Positions 34,285 to 41,826 of a stretch of DNA of 41,826 nucleotides are shown one piece after another. This DNA is from an uncultured Holophagaceae bacterium (lineage in GTDB: Bacteria > Acidobacteriota > Holophagae > Holophagales > Holophagaceae), in NCBI GenBank assembly GCA_903857495.1, contig CAIOFF010000050.1:1-41826 (forward strand), read 5' to 3'. The notes beneath the pieces were generated by a model. It worked only from the letters and a program-made list of their open reading frames with translations. It searched no databases and was not told the DNA's origin. A program made the position numbers and the translations under genes. Within the stretch, counting starts at the first letter, position 1, and each line of letters starts with the position of its first letter.

Positions 34285-37200
34285 ATGCCCCGGTTCCGCT
34301 CGCTCCCGCTCCTGGCCCTGCTCCTGGCTGTCGCGCCCCTGGTCGCCGCGGCGCCCGGCGACAAGGACGAGGCCGCGGCCAAGGGCTCGCCCCTGGCGGC
34401 GCTGCCCCTGCGCAGCATCGGCCCCGCCGTCACCTCGGGCCGGGTGGGGGACATCGCCGTGGATCCCCGCAAGACGGACACCTGGTTCGTGGCCGCGGCC
34501 TCGGGGGGCCTCTGGAAGACCGTGAACGCGGGCACCACCTGGAAGCCCGTCTTCGACAAGGAGGCGTCGTTTTCCATCGGCTGCGTCACCGTCGATCCCC
34601 GGGACTCCAATGTGGTCTGGGTGGGCACCGGCGAGAACAACAGCCAGCGCTCCGTGGCCTACGGCGACGGCGTCTACCGCAGCCTGGACGGCGGCCAGCA
34701 CTGGGAGAACCTGGGCCTCAAGGCCAGCGAGCACATCGCCAAGATCCTGGTGGACCCGCGGGACAGCAAGGTGGTCTACGTGGCCGCCCAGGGACCGCTC
34801 TGGAAGGAGGGCGGCGACCGCGGCCTCTACAAGACCACCGACGGAGGCAAGACCTGGAAGGCCGTGCTCACGGTCGATGCCCACACGGGCGTCACGGACG
34901 TGGTTCTGGATCCCCGGAATCCGGAGGTCCTCTACGCGGCCACCTACCAGCGCCGCCGCCACGTGTGGGGCATGGTGGACGGCGGCCCCGGCAGCGGCAT
35001 CCACAAGAGCACGGACGGCGGCCTGACCTGGACCCGCCTGAAGGAGGGATTGCCCAAGGATGACCTGGGTCGCATCGGCCTGGCTGTCCCGGCTGGGGCG
35101 CCGGACACGGTCTACGCCACCATCGAGGCCGCTAACAAGGCCGGGGGCTTCTTCCGCAGCGTGGACGGGGGACGGAACTGGGAGCGGCGCAATGAGCAGG
35201 TGAGCGGCAGCGCCCAGTACTACCAGGAGCTCATCTGCGACCCGAAGGAGCCCCAGCGGGTCTACAGCATGGACACCTGGATGCAGGTGACCGAGGACGG
35301 CGGCAAGACCTGGCGGCGGGTGGGCGAGAAATACAAGCACGTGGACAACCACGCCCTGTGGATCGACCCCGCGAACACCGACCACCTGGTCTCGGGCTGT
35401 GACGGCGGCGTCTACGAGAGCCGAGACCGGGGCGCGACCTGGGAATACAAGGCCAACCTGCCGATCATCCAGTACTACCGGGTGGCCGTGGACGAGTCCC
35501 GGCCCTTCTACACCATCTATGGCGGCACCCAGGACAACTTCACCATGGGCGGCCCCAGCCGCACCCGGAACCTGCATGGCGCCACGGGCTTCGACTGGTT
35601 CGTGACCCGGGGCGGGGACGGCTTCTACACCCAGGTGGACCCCACGGACCCCAGCACGGTCTACTCCGAGAGCCAGTATGGCGGCCTGGTCCGCTTCGAC
35701 CGGCGCACGGGCGAAGGGGTGTCGATCGTGCCGCAGCCGGCCCCCGGCGAGGCGCCCTACAAGTGGAACTGGGACGCCCCGCTCCTGCTGAGCCCCCACA
35801 GCAGCAAGCGGCTCTACTTCGCCGCGCAGCAGCTCTTCCGCACCGATGACCGGGGTGACAGCTGGAAGGCCGTGAGCCCGGACCTGACCCGGGGCCTCGA
35901 CCGGAGTCGCATGAAGCTCATGGACAAAGTCCAAAGCGTGGATGCAGTAGCGCGCAATACCTCCACCAGCTTCTTCGGCAACATCGTGGCCCTGGCGGAG
36001 AGCCCCAAGGCCGAGGGACTGCTCTACGTGGGCACCGACGACGGCCTGCTGCAGACCAGCGAGGACGGCGGGCAGGCTTGGCGCAAGCTCGACCGCTTCC
36101 CCGGCGTGCCGGACCAGACCTATGTCTCCTGCCTCGCCACCAGCCCGCACCAGGCCGGCACGGTCTACGCCGCCTTGGACAACCACAAGGCCGGGGACTT
36201 CAAGCCCTACTTGCTGCGCTCCCGGGACCGCGGTCGCAGCTGGGAGTCCCTCGGGGCCGGCCTGCCCGAGCGCGGCAGCGTCTACACCGTCCGGGAGGAC
36301 CCGGCCCGGGAGGGGTTGCTCTACTGTGGCACGGAGTTCGGCCTCTACTTCAGCCTCGACGCGGGCAAGGTCTGGTCCCGGTTCAAGGACCTGCCGACTA
36401 TCGCCGTGAAGGACCTGGCCATCCAGGCCCGGGAAGGGGACCTGGTGGTGGCGACCTTCGGCCGCGGCTTCTATGTTCTGGATGACCTGACGCCCCTCCG
36501 GGAGGCGAAGGCCGAGGACCTGGACCGCGAGGCCCACCTCTTCGGCCTGCGGCCCGCCTTGGCCTACGTGCCCGCCGTGCCCTTCGGCGGCCCCGGGAAG
36601 TCCTTCCAGGGGGACTCGCTCTTCCTGTCGCCCAACCCGCCCTTCGGCGCGGTGTTCACCTACCACGTGAAGACCGAGCCCAAGACGAAGAAGGAGCAGC
36701 GCCAGGCCCAGGAGAAGGAGGCCGTCAAGGCGGGCCAGGATCCGGTCATGCCGTCCTGGGATGCCCTGCGGGCCGAGGACCGGGAGCAGAAGCCCGCTGC
36801 CGTGCTGACCATCAGCGCCGCAGACGGCCAGGTCCTCCGCCGCATCAGCGGCAAGGCCGGGGCGGGTCTGCATCGGCTGGCCTGGGACCTGCGCCTCCCC
36901 AACCCCGCGCCCATCCGCCTGAAGGTGGCCGACGATCGGGATCCCTGGGACTACGGCGCTCACGGCGCCCTGGCCGTCCCCGGCCGCTACCAGGCCAGCC
37001 TGGCCCTCCAGGTCGATGGCGTGCTGAAGCCTGTGGCGGGTCCCGTGGCCTTCGAGGTCAAGCCCTTGGACGCGGACCGGCTCACGCCCGCCCAGTGGGC
37101 GGAGTTCAGCGCCTTCTGCGCCCGCATGGGCGAGGCCCAGCGCCGGGCCCAGGGCACCGGCGAGAGCCTGGGAGAAGCCCGGAACCGGGTGGACCACGTG

Positions 37201-37554
37201 CGCAAGGCGCTCCTGGAGACCCCGGCCGCCGATGTGAGCCTGCTGGAGAAAGCGCGCCTGCTGAGCTTTGAGCTGAAGGACCTGGGCGATCTGCTGAAGG
37301 GTGACGCCACCATCGCGGCGCGCCAGGAACCCACGGGCCCCGGCATCCTCGGCCGGATCCAGGATGTCACCGAGAGCGTCTGGGGCACCACCCAGCTGCC
37401 CACGGCTTCTCAGCGCCAGAATCTGGCCTGGGCAGAGGCGGGCCTGAAGGCCCTTGGCGGCCGGTTCGACGCGGCCCTGGCGACCCTCAAGAGCCTGGAG
37501 GACGCCCTCGAGGCCGCCCATGCCCCCTACACTCCGGGCCGGGCGGTCCGGTAG
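34285..37554 (+). CDS. Secreted VPS10/BNR-repeat beta-propeller protein
   Basis: A 1089-residue secreted protein. After a signal peptide (about 1-23) come many Asp-box-type units with the pattern S/T-x-D-x-G-x-x-W, for example SLDGGQHWENL, TTDGGKTWKAV, STDGGLTWTRL, SVDGGRNWERR and TEDGGKTWRRV. This is the sialidase/sortilin (VPS10)-type propeller architecture. The last about 330 residues are a different domain, beta then helical (an ending rich in Q, E and K helices), common in the large family often labelled glycosyl hydrolase in Acidobacteria and Bacteroidetes. No catalytic residues can be named, so the substrate is unknown. AGGAGG precedes ATG 34285. It interrupts the lpt genes. Confidence 0.85.
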   Translation: MPRFRSLPLLALLLAVAPLVAAAPGDKDEAAAKGSPLAALPLRSIGPAVTSGRVGDIAVDPRKTDTWFVAAASGGLWKTVNAGTTWKPVFDKEASFSIGCVTVDPRDSNVVWVGTGENNSQRSVAYGDGVYRSLDGGQHWENLGLKASEHIAKILVDPRDSKVVYVAAQGPLWKEGGDRGLYKTTDGGKTWKAVLTVDAHTGVTDVVLDPRNPEVLYAATYQRRRHVWGMVDGGPGSGIHKSTDGGLTWTRLKEGLPKDDLGRIGLAVPAGAPDTVYATIEAANKAGGFFRSVDGGRNWERRNEQVSGSAQYYQELICDPKEPQRVYSMDTWMQVTEDGGKTWRRVGEKYKHVDNHALWIDPANTDHLVSGCDGGVYESRDRGATWEYKANLPIIQYYRVAVDESRPFYTIYGGTQDNFTMGGPSRTRNLHGATGFDWFVTRGGDGFYTQVDPTDPSTVYSESQYGGLVRFDRRTGEGVSIVPQPAPGEAPYKWNWDAPLLLSPHSSKRLYFAAQQLFRTDDRGDSWKAVSPDLTRGLDRSRMKLMDKVQSVDAVARNTSTSFFGNIVALAESPKAEGLLYVGTDDGLLQTSEDGGQAWRKLDRFPGVPDQTYVSCLATSPHQAGTVYAALDNHKAGDFKPYLLRSRDRGRSWESLGAGLPERGSVYTVREDPAREGLLYCGTEFGLYFSLDAGKVWSRFKDLPTIAVKDLAIQAREGDLVVATFGRGFYVLDDLTPLREAKAEDLDREAHLFGLRPALAYVPAVPFGGPGKSFQGDSLFLSPNPPFGAVFTYHVKTEPKTKKEQRQAQEKEAVKAGQDPVMPSWDALRAEDREQKPAAVLTISAADGQVLRRISGKAGAGLHRLAWDLRLPNPAPIRLKVADDRDPWDYGAHGALAVPGRYQASLALQVDGVLKPVAGPVAFEVKPLDADRLTPAQWAEFSAFCARMGEAQRRAQGTGESLGEARNRVDHVRKALLETPAADVSLLEKARLLSFELKDLGDLLKGDATIAARQEPTGPGILGRIQDVTESVWGTTQLPTASQRQNLAWAEAGLKALGGRFDAALATLKSLEDALEAAHAPYTPGRAVR

Positions 37555-37589
37555 GGGCCATCCACCGGGCAGTGTGTTCTGATAGAGCC

Positions 37590-38327
37590 ATGACCGATCA
37601 ACCTCCGTGTCTCGAGGCCGTGAACCTCAAGAAGCGCTATGGCGACCGCACCGTGGTGCGGGACGTCAGCCTCTGCGTGGGCACGGGCGAGGTGGTGGGC
37701 CTGCTCGGTCCCAACGGCGCCGGCAAGACCACGACGTTCTACATGGTGGTCGGCGTGGAGGCCCCGGACCGGGGGGGCATCCGGTGGCTCGGCCAGGATG
37801 TGACGGCCCTGCCCATGCACCGCCGGGCGCGCCTCGGGATCGGCTACCTGGCCCAGGAGTCGAGCGTCTTCCGGGGGCTCACCGTGTGGGAGAACCTCAT
37901 GGCCCTGGGCGAGCTGCAGCCCATCCCCAAGGCCGAGCAGAAGGCCCGCTGCGAGCGGCTGCTGGCGGACTTCCACCTCGAGCAGGTCGGCTACACGCTG
38001 GGCATGAGCCTCTCCGGCGGCGAGCGGCGGCGCTGCGAGCTGGCGCGGGCGCTGGTGACCGAGCCCCGCATCATGTTGCTGGACGAGCCTTTTGCCGGCG
38101 TGGACCCCAAATCGGTGCTCGAAATCCAGGGCCTCATCGGGGACCTGAAGGCCCGGGGCATCGGCGTACTTATCACGGATCACAATGTCCGGGAGACCTT
38201 GCAGATCGCCGACCGGGCCTATATCTTGGCGGACGGGATGATCATGAAGAACGGCTTGCCCAGTGAGATCGCAGAAGACCCCGACATCCGTCGGGTCTAC
38301 CTGGGCGATCGGTTCAGGTTGGACTGA
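37590..38327 (+). CDS. lptB: LPS export ABC transporter ATP-binding protein
   Basis: A 245-residue LptB, the ATPase that powers LPS extraction with LptFG. Walker A is GPNGAGKTT, the Q-loop is in GIGYLAQESSVFRGLTV, the signature is LSGGERRRCELARAL, Walker B is IMLLDEPFAGVDP, and the switch His is in LITDHNVRETL, all characteristic of LptB. ATG 37590 gives the typical N-terminus; a GTG at 37572 in the same frame is possible. rpoN overlaps its stop by 1 base (TGATG). LptF and LptG are not in this window. Confidence 0.95.
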   Translation: MTDQPPCLEAVNLKKRYGDRTVVRDVSLCVGTGEVVGLLGPNGAGKTTTFYMVVGVEAPDRGGIRWLGQDVTALPMHRRARLGIGYLAQESSVFRGLTVWENLMALGELQPIPKAEQKARCERLLADFHLEQVGYTLGMSLSGGERRRCELARALVTEPRIMLLDEPFAGVDPKSVLEIQGLIGDLKARGIGVLITDHNVRETLQIADRAYILADGMIMKNGLPSEIAEDPDIRRVYLGDRFRLD

Positions 38328-39892
38328 TGGCAGGCCCCTTCCTTTCCCAGCGGCTGGCCCAGAGCCAGACCCTCGCCCTCACCCCGGCCATGCAGCTGAA
38401 GCTGAAGCTCTGGCAGATGAACCTGCAGGAGCTGTCGCAGACCATCGAGCGGGAGCTGGAGGAGAACCCCCTCCTGGAGCTGGCCGAGGACGCCGACGAC
38501 ATCCCGACCCTGGAGGCCATCGAAGAGGGGCGCGACTCGGACTTGACCGAGTCCCCGGTGGATCAGGTCTCCGACGGCGGGGATCTGCCCGAGGGGGTGG
38601 ACATCAGCGACCTGGGACCGATGCTGGACTCGGCAGGCGAGATGAACCCCGAAAGCGATCTGGAAAAATTCACTGAGGAAGGCGTGGCCCAGGTCCAGGA
38701 GACGGAACTGGGCGCCGAGAACAGCTGGGACCAGGACCTGCCGCGCACCAGCAACCTGCCGGACGAGGACCGGCTCTCCTGGGAGGACCGGCTCAGCGCC
38801 TTCGAGTCCCTGCAGGACCACCTGGTGGGTCAGCTCTACGAGACCCTGGAGCATGAGGATCCCCGGGCGCCCCTGGTGGAGCGCCTCATCGACCGGCTGG
38901 ATCCCAAGGGGTTCCTCCGCATCGATCCCGACCAGCCCTCCGTGGAGGCCACTCCGGCGACCCTGGCCGCGGATCTGGGCGTCTGCCTGGAGGACCTGCT
39001 CGCCGCGGTGGAGGTGCTGCAGGAGTTCGATCCCTCCGGAGTGGGCTGCTACACCGTGCAGGAGTCCCTGCTGCTGCAGCTGCGCCACGCGGGGGCGGAG
39101 CCCGACGACCTGGCCGTGCGCATCATCCAGGACTACTCCGTGCTGCTGTCCCAGCGCGACAGCGGGAAGCTCCGCAAGGCCCTCGGTTGCACCGAGGAGG
39201 AGCTGGCCCATGCCATGGACCAGCTGAAGCACCTGAACCCCTCGCCGGGCCGGGCCTTCGACCCCGAGGGCGAGCGGGTGGTCAAGCCGGATGTGGTGGT
39301 GCTGAAGGGCGAGGACGGCAACTGGAAGGTCTACCTCAACGACGAGGGGCTGCCCCGGCTCCGGGTGAACGGCGAGTATCCGCGCTTCATGGCCTCCAGC
39401 GAGGCCAAGTCGGACAAGGACTTCATCCGCGAGCGCTTCCGCAGCGCCCGGGACTTCATCCGCGGCGTGGAGGACCGGAACCGCACCGTCCTGCGCGTCT
39501 CCGCCCAGATCGTGGACCTGCAGAAGGAGTTCATCGAGCACGGCATCGAGTACCTGCGGCCCATGGTGCTGCGGGACGTCGCCGAGGCCACCGGCTTCCA
39601 CGAGAGCACCATCAGCCGCGTGGTGAAGGCCAAGACCATCCACACCCCCCAGGGCCTCTTCGACCTGAACTACTTCTTCTCGGCCCGGCCCAAGGACACA
39701 GATATCTCGGCCACCGTGGTCAAGCACCGCATCAAGGCCCTCGTGCAGGCTGAGGATCCTGCCAAGCCCCTGTCCGACGAGGCCATCGCCGGACTGTTGG
39801 AGCGGGACGCCATCAAGGTGGCCCGCCGCACCGTCAACAAATACCGGGAGGAGCTCAAGATTCCTCCAGCTTCCCAGCGCCGGCGCCGATAA
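38327..39892 (+). CDS. rpoN: RNA polymerase sigma-54 factor
   Basis: A 521-residue sigma-54. Region I (SQTLALTPAMQLKLKLWQMNLQEL) is the activator-interacting N-terminus, followed by an acidic region II, the core-binding region, the helix-turn-helix segment (LRDVAEATGFHESTISRVVKAKTI), and the RpoN box ARRTVNKYRE (499-508), which recognises the -24 element. All are intact. It overlaps lptB by one base and is followed at 52 bases by hpf, the classic lptB-rpoN-hpf order. No bacterial enhancer-binding protein is in the window. Confidence 0.96.
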   Translation: MAGPFLSQRLAQSQTLALTPAMQLKLKLWQMNLQELSQTIERELEENPLLELAEDADDIPTLEAIEEGRDSDLTESPVDQVSDGGDLPEGVDISDLGPMLDSAGEMNPESDLEKFTEEGVAQVQETELGAENSWDQDLPRTSNLPDEDRLSWEDRLSAFESLQDHLVGQLYETLEHEDPRAPLVERLIDRLDPKGFLRIDPDQPSVEATPATLAADLGVCLEDLLAAVEVLQEFDPSGVGCYTVQESLLLQLRHAGAEPDDLAVRIIQDYSVLLSQRDSGKLRKALGCTEEELAHAMDQLKHLNPSPGRAFDPEGERVVKPDVVVLKGEDGNWKVYLNDEGLPRLRVNGEYPRFMASSEAKSDKDFIRERFRSARDFIRGVEDRNRTVLRVSAQIVDLQKEFIEHGIEYLRPMVLRDVAEATGFHESTISRVVKAKTIHTPQGLFDLNYFFSARPKDTDISATVVKHRIKALVQAEDPAKPLSDEAIAGLLERDAIKVARRTVNKYREELKIPPASQRRRR

Positions 39893-39944
39893 GACGGCCG
39901 GAGTTCTCAGTTCCGGGCCACCCGGCCCCTTTCAGGAGTGTCCC

Positions 39945-40268
39945 ATGAAGGTCCACTACACCGGCCGCCACGTGGAGCTCACCGAGCCCCTGAAGCAGTT
40001 CACCAAAGAGCGGTTGGACAAGCTGGCTACCTATCTGGACGACATCATCGACGTCCACGTGATCCTCGGCGTGGAGAAGCACCGGCACGAGGCCGAGATC
40101 ACCCTCAAGACCCGCGCCAGCGCCTTCGTGGCCTCGGCCACCACCGCCGACATGTATGCCAGCATCACCCAGGCCATCGAGAAGCTCGACGTCCAGGCCC
40201 ACAAGCACCAGGGCAAGCGCAACACCCATCCCCACGAGAGCGCCAAGGCGGTGACCGCAGAGGAATAG
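39945..40268 (+). CDS. hpf: Ribosome hibernation promoting factor
   Basis: A 107-residue short-form HPF/RaiA. The start MKVHYTGRHVELTEPLKQFTKERLDKL matches the family, with the HRHEAEITL strand and the ADMYASITQAIEKLDVQAHKHQGK helix whose basic face contacts the 30S subunit. It lacks the C-terminal dimerisation domain of long HPF, so it would stall 70S ribosomes rather than link them directly. AGGAG precedes ATG 39945. It is the last gene of the accA-to-hpf run and is followed by a strong terminator. Confidence 0.94.
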   Translation: MKVHYTGRHVELTEPLKQFTKERLDKLATYLDDIIDVHVILGVEKHRHEAEITLKTRASAFVASATTADMYASITQAIEKLDVQAHKHQGKRNTHPHESAKAVTAEE

Positions 40269-40292
40269 CCTGAAACCTGCGGTTTTCAGATC

Positions 40293-40321
40293 AAAAAGAC
40301 CCCGCGACGCGGGGTCTTTTT
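40293..40321 (+). terminator. Intrinsic terminator closing the accA-hpf block
   Basis: AAAAAGACCCCGC and its perfect complement flank a GAC loop, and the right arm ends in TTTTT. Confidence 0.92.
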
Positions 40322-40392
40322 GTGGATGGATCGGGTTTGGTCTTCCTGGCGCCGACCTTGATCACGTTATCCTCTAGGATCTGGAGTCTCCC

Positions 40393-40557
40393 ATGCCCGA
40401 TCCCACGCATCTCTACGCGCCCAAGACCTGCACCGATCCGACCCAGATCTGCGAGAAGTGCCGCTGCGCCTACACCCTTGAGCACTTCCAGCACGGTGTG
40501 GAAGGCCAGGAGTGCGTGTGCCAGCGCTGCCTCCAGGTGATGGGCTACAAGGTCTAG
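40393..40557 (+). CDS. 54-residue zinc-ribbon-like protein
   Basis: A very small protein with seven cysteines, at positions 13, 20, 23, 25, 41, 43 and 46, spaced as CxxC (20-23) and CxxC (43-46), the layout of a treble-clef or zinc ribbon. Codon use and GC pattern are coding-like. GGAG lies 7 bases before ATG 40393, and mqnC starts 2 bases after its stop, so it is probably co-transcribed and coupled to mqnC. I do not recognise a family. It could be a metal or nucleic-acid binding accessory, or a structural remnant. No annotation beyond the zinc-ribbon pattern is justified. Confidence 0.65.
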   Translation: MPDPTHLYAPKTCTDPTQICEKCRCAYTLEHFQHGVEGQECVCQRCLQVMGYKV

Positions 40558-40559
40558 GC

Positions 40560-41660
40560 GTGACCGCGAGTCTGGCGCCGTCTGAAGCGATCCTGGAAGA
40601 GGTGATCCGGGGCCGGCGGGTCTCCGCGGCCGAGGCTCTGGCCCTGCTGGAGCAGGCCGAGCTGCCCGATCTCGCCGTGGCCGCCACCGCGGTCCGCGAT
40701 CGCCACAATGACCCGGCGCGCGCCAGCTACGTCATCGACCGGAACGTGAACTACACGGACGTCTGCAACGTCTACTGCACCTTCTGCGCCTTCTACCACA
40801 AGCCCGGCGACAGCCGCGGCTATGTCCTGACCAAGGACCAGCTGAAGCAGAAGGCCGAGGAAACCCAGGCCCTCGGCGGCACTGGCTTCCTCCTGCAGGG
40901 CGGCGTGAACCCGGACCTGCCCTGGGGCTACTACCTGGACCTGGTGCACTACCTCCATGAGGACCTGGGCATCTGGGTCCACGGCTTCTCGCCCGTCGAG
41001 ATCCAGATGATGGCGAAGCTCAGCGGCCAGAGCCTGCGCAAGACCATCTCCGACTTGCGGGACGCGGGGCTGGGTTCCATCCCCGGTGGCGGGGCCGAGA
41101 TCCTGGTGGACCGCATCCGCAAGAAGATTGCGCCCCTGAAGGGCAACCGCGAGAAGTGGCTGGAGGTCATGGAAGCGGCCCACGAAGAGGGCGTGAAGAC
41201 CACGGGCACCATGATGTTCGGCATCACCGAGACCCTGGCCGAGCGCATCGAGCACCTGCAGGCCCTGCGGGACCAGCAGGACCGGGCCCTGGCCCGGGGC
41301 AACGGCGGCAGCTACACGGCCTTCGCGGCCTGGCCCTTCCAGAGCGGCCACACCCCCTGGGAGGGCAAGGTGCCCAAGCCCACGGACGTGGAGTATCTGC
41401 GCACCATCGCCGTGGCGCGGATCTTCCTCGACAACTTCACGCACCTGCAGAGCAGCTGGGTCACCATGGGCCGCAAGACCGGCCAGCTGGCCCTGCACTA
41501 TGGCTGCGATGACATGGGCAGCCTCATGCTCGAAGAGAACGTCGTCAGCGCCGCCGGCACCTGCTACAGCGTGAACCGCGACGAGATGGAGCGCATGATC
41601 CGCGCCGCCGGCTACCAGCCCTGGCAGCGCGACAACGTGTATGGCACAGTCCCGGCCTGA
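40560..41660 (+). CDS. mqnC: Cyclic dehypoxanthine futalosine synthase
   Basis: A 366-residue radical SAM enzyme of the futalosine menaquinone pathway, which cyclises dehypoxanthine futalosine. The cluster motif is C-x3-C-x2-C in CNVYCTFCAFY, preceded by RNVNYTDV, as in MqnC. Other family features are LLQGGVNPDLPWGYYLDLVHYL, GAGLGSIPGGGAEIL-like (GLGSIPGGGAEIL), GVKTTGTMMFGI, the ESFAAWPFQSG-like FAAWPFQSGHTPWEG, and the SSWVTMGRKTGQLAL block. Start is GTG 40560, 2 bases after the zinc-ribbon stop. The presence of mqnC means menaquinone is made by the futalosine route. It would feed the quinol-oxidising cytochromes at 18314 and 20302. Confidence 0.93.
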   Translation: MTASLAPSEAILEEVIRGRRVSAAEALALLEQAELPDLAVAATAVRDRHNDPARASYVIDRNVNYTDVCNVYCTFCAFYHKPGDSRGYVLTKDQLKQKAEETQALGGTGFLLQGGVNPDLPWGYYLDLVHYLHEDLGIWVHGFSPVEIQMMAKLSGQSLRKTISDLRDAGLGSIPGGGAEILVDRIRKKIAPLKGNREKWLEVMEAAHEEGVKTTGTMMFGITETLAERIEHLQALRDQQDRALARGNGGSYTAFAAWPFQSGHTPWEGKVPKPTDVEYLRTIAVARIFLDNFTHLQSSWVTMGRKTGQLALHYGCDDMGSLMLEENVVSAAGTCYSVNRDEMERMIRAAGYQPWQRDNVYGTVPA

Positions 41661-41826
41661 ACCTGGCCAAGCAACCACAGAACACTGCAGGAAAGAATAA
41701 AAAGAATAACACTAGTGTCCGGTTGAGCGAAGTAGGTAAGGTTGTAAGATCCCTTTTTTCAAGTCTTTTCAATCAATATTCCTTGGTGGCGATTTGAACG
41801 GCGGGAACGGGATTTCGGGTGGTTTC
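41661..41826. other. AT-rich unassigned tail of the window
   Basis: The 166 bases after mqnC are much more AT-rich than the rest. A stretch at 41672-41697 (AACCACAGAACACTGCAGGA) looks like the readable repeat style seen elsewhere. A CACTAGTG palindrome at 41711-41718 is followed by TCCGGTTGAGCG. I see no gene; the sequence may be the edge of an inserted element. Confidence 0.35.

Noticed and set aside
33850-37521. A 1223-codon open frame on the minus strand opposite the propeller and LptC/A-like genes
   Set aside because: Its translation is low-complexity in G, A, V, H and Q with no domain. The plus-strand frames have signal peptide, Asp boxes and ribosome sites. High GC keeps antisense frames open.
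38327-39892. Sigma-54 (-24/-12) promoters in the window
   Set aside because: I scanned intergenic regions by eye and found no convincing TGGCAC-N5-TTGC element; a computed scan would be needed.

Overview
This is a strongly GC-rich, gene-dense bacterial chromosome segment with about 35 genes. The best fit is an Acidobacteriota of the Holophagae type (Geothrix/Holophaga-like). That is an inference from multiheme c-type cytochromes fused to membrane cytochrome b, the futalosine menaquinone pathway (mqnC), a large secreted Asp-box propeller protein, Pkn-type kinases, and an lptB-rpoN-hpf cluster. No rRNA or tRNA gene and no CRISPR array was seen.

Layout. 1-141: tail and right end of an ISL3-like insertion sequence. 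263-1722: zinc alcohol dehydrogenase and a convergent hotdog thioesterase. 2045-6337: a membrane Ser/Thr kinase with TPRs, a secreted unknown protein and a membrane-anchored winged-helix regulator. 6368-10657 (minus): pyrC, a GxxExxY gene enclosed by 40-bp inverted repeats, guaB and a peptide-ABC ATPase. 10807-16056: a YdcH-like small protein, hutI, a PBP-like protein with degenerate catalytic motifs, a GIY-YIG protein, rpe and a YtcJ-type amidohydrolase. 16057-17712: a methylmalonyl-CoA-mutase-type large subunit. 17913-23654: an electron-transfer island of a monoheme cytochrome, two consecutive 11-heme/cytochrome b fusion proteins, a diheme cytochrome and a hemerythrin. 23660-29684 (minus): a phosphosugar mutase, pmbA, a second GxxExxY gene in a repeat-bounded module, and one reading frame encoding dephospho-CoA kinase fused to TldD. 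29839-40268 (plus): accA, recJ, an LptC/LptA-like protein, a secreted propeller protein, lptB, rpoN and hpf, closed by a strong terminator. 40393-41660: a 54-residue zinc-ribbon protein and mqnC. The last 166 bases are AT-rich and unassigned.

How the genes fit together. The two 11-heme/cytochrome b proteins look like menaquinol-oxidising inner-membrane entry points to a periplasmic heme relay, with the small cytochromes as possible carriers. mqnC makes the menaquinone they would use. CRP/FNR-type palindromes lie before three of the four cytochrome genes. The accA-to-hpf block joins lipid supply, LPS transport and sigma-54/ribosome hibernation.

The most unusual content is (1) two GxxExxY genes, each filling an intergenic gap between colinear housekeeping genes and each bounded by its own unrelated short-repeat family, plus a third, gene-less long palindrome of similar style; (2) the in-frame CoaE-TldD fusion with an apparent internal start; and (3) a transpeptidase-like protein in which all three catalytic motifs are altered.
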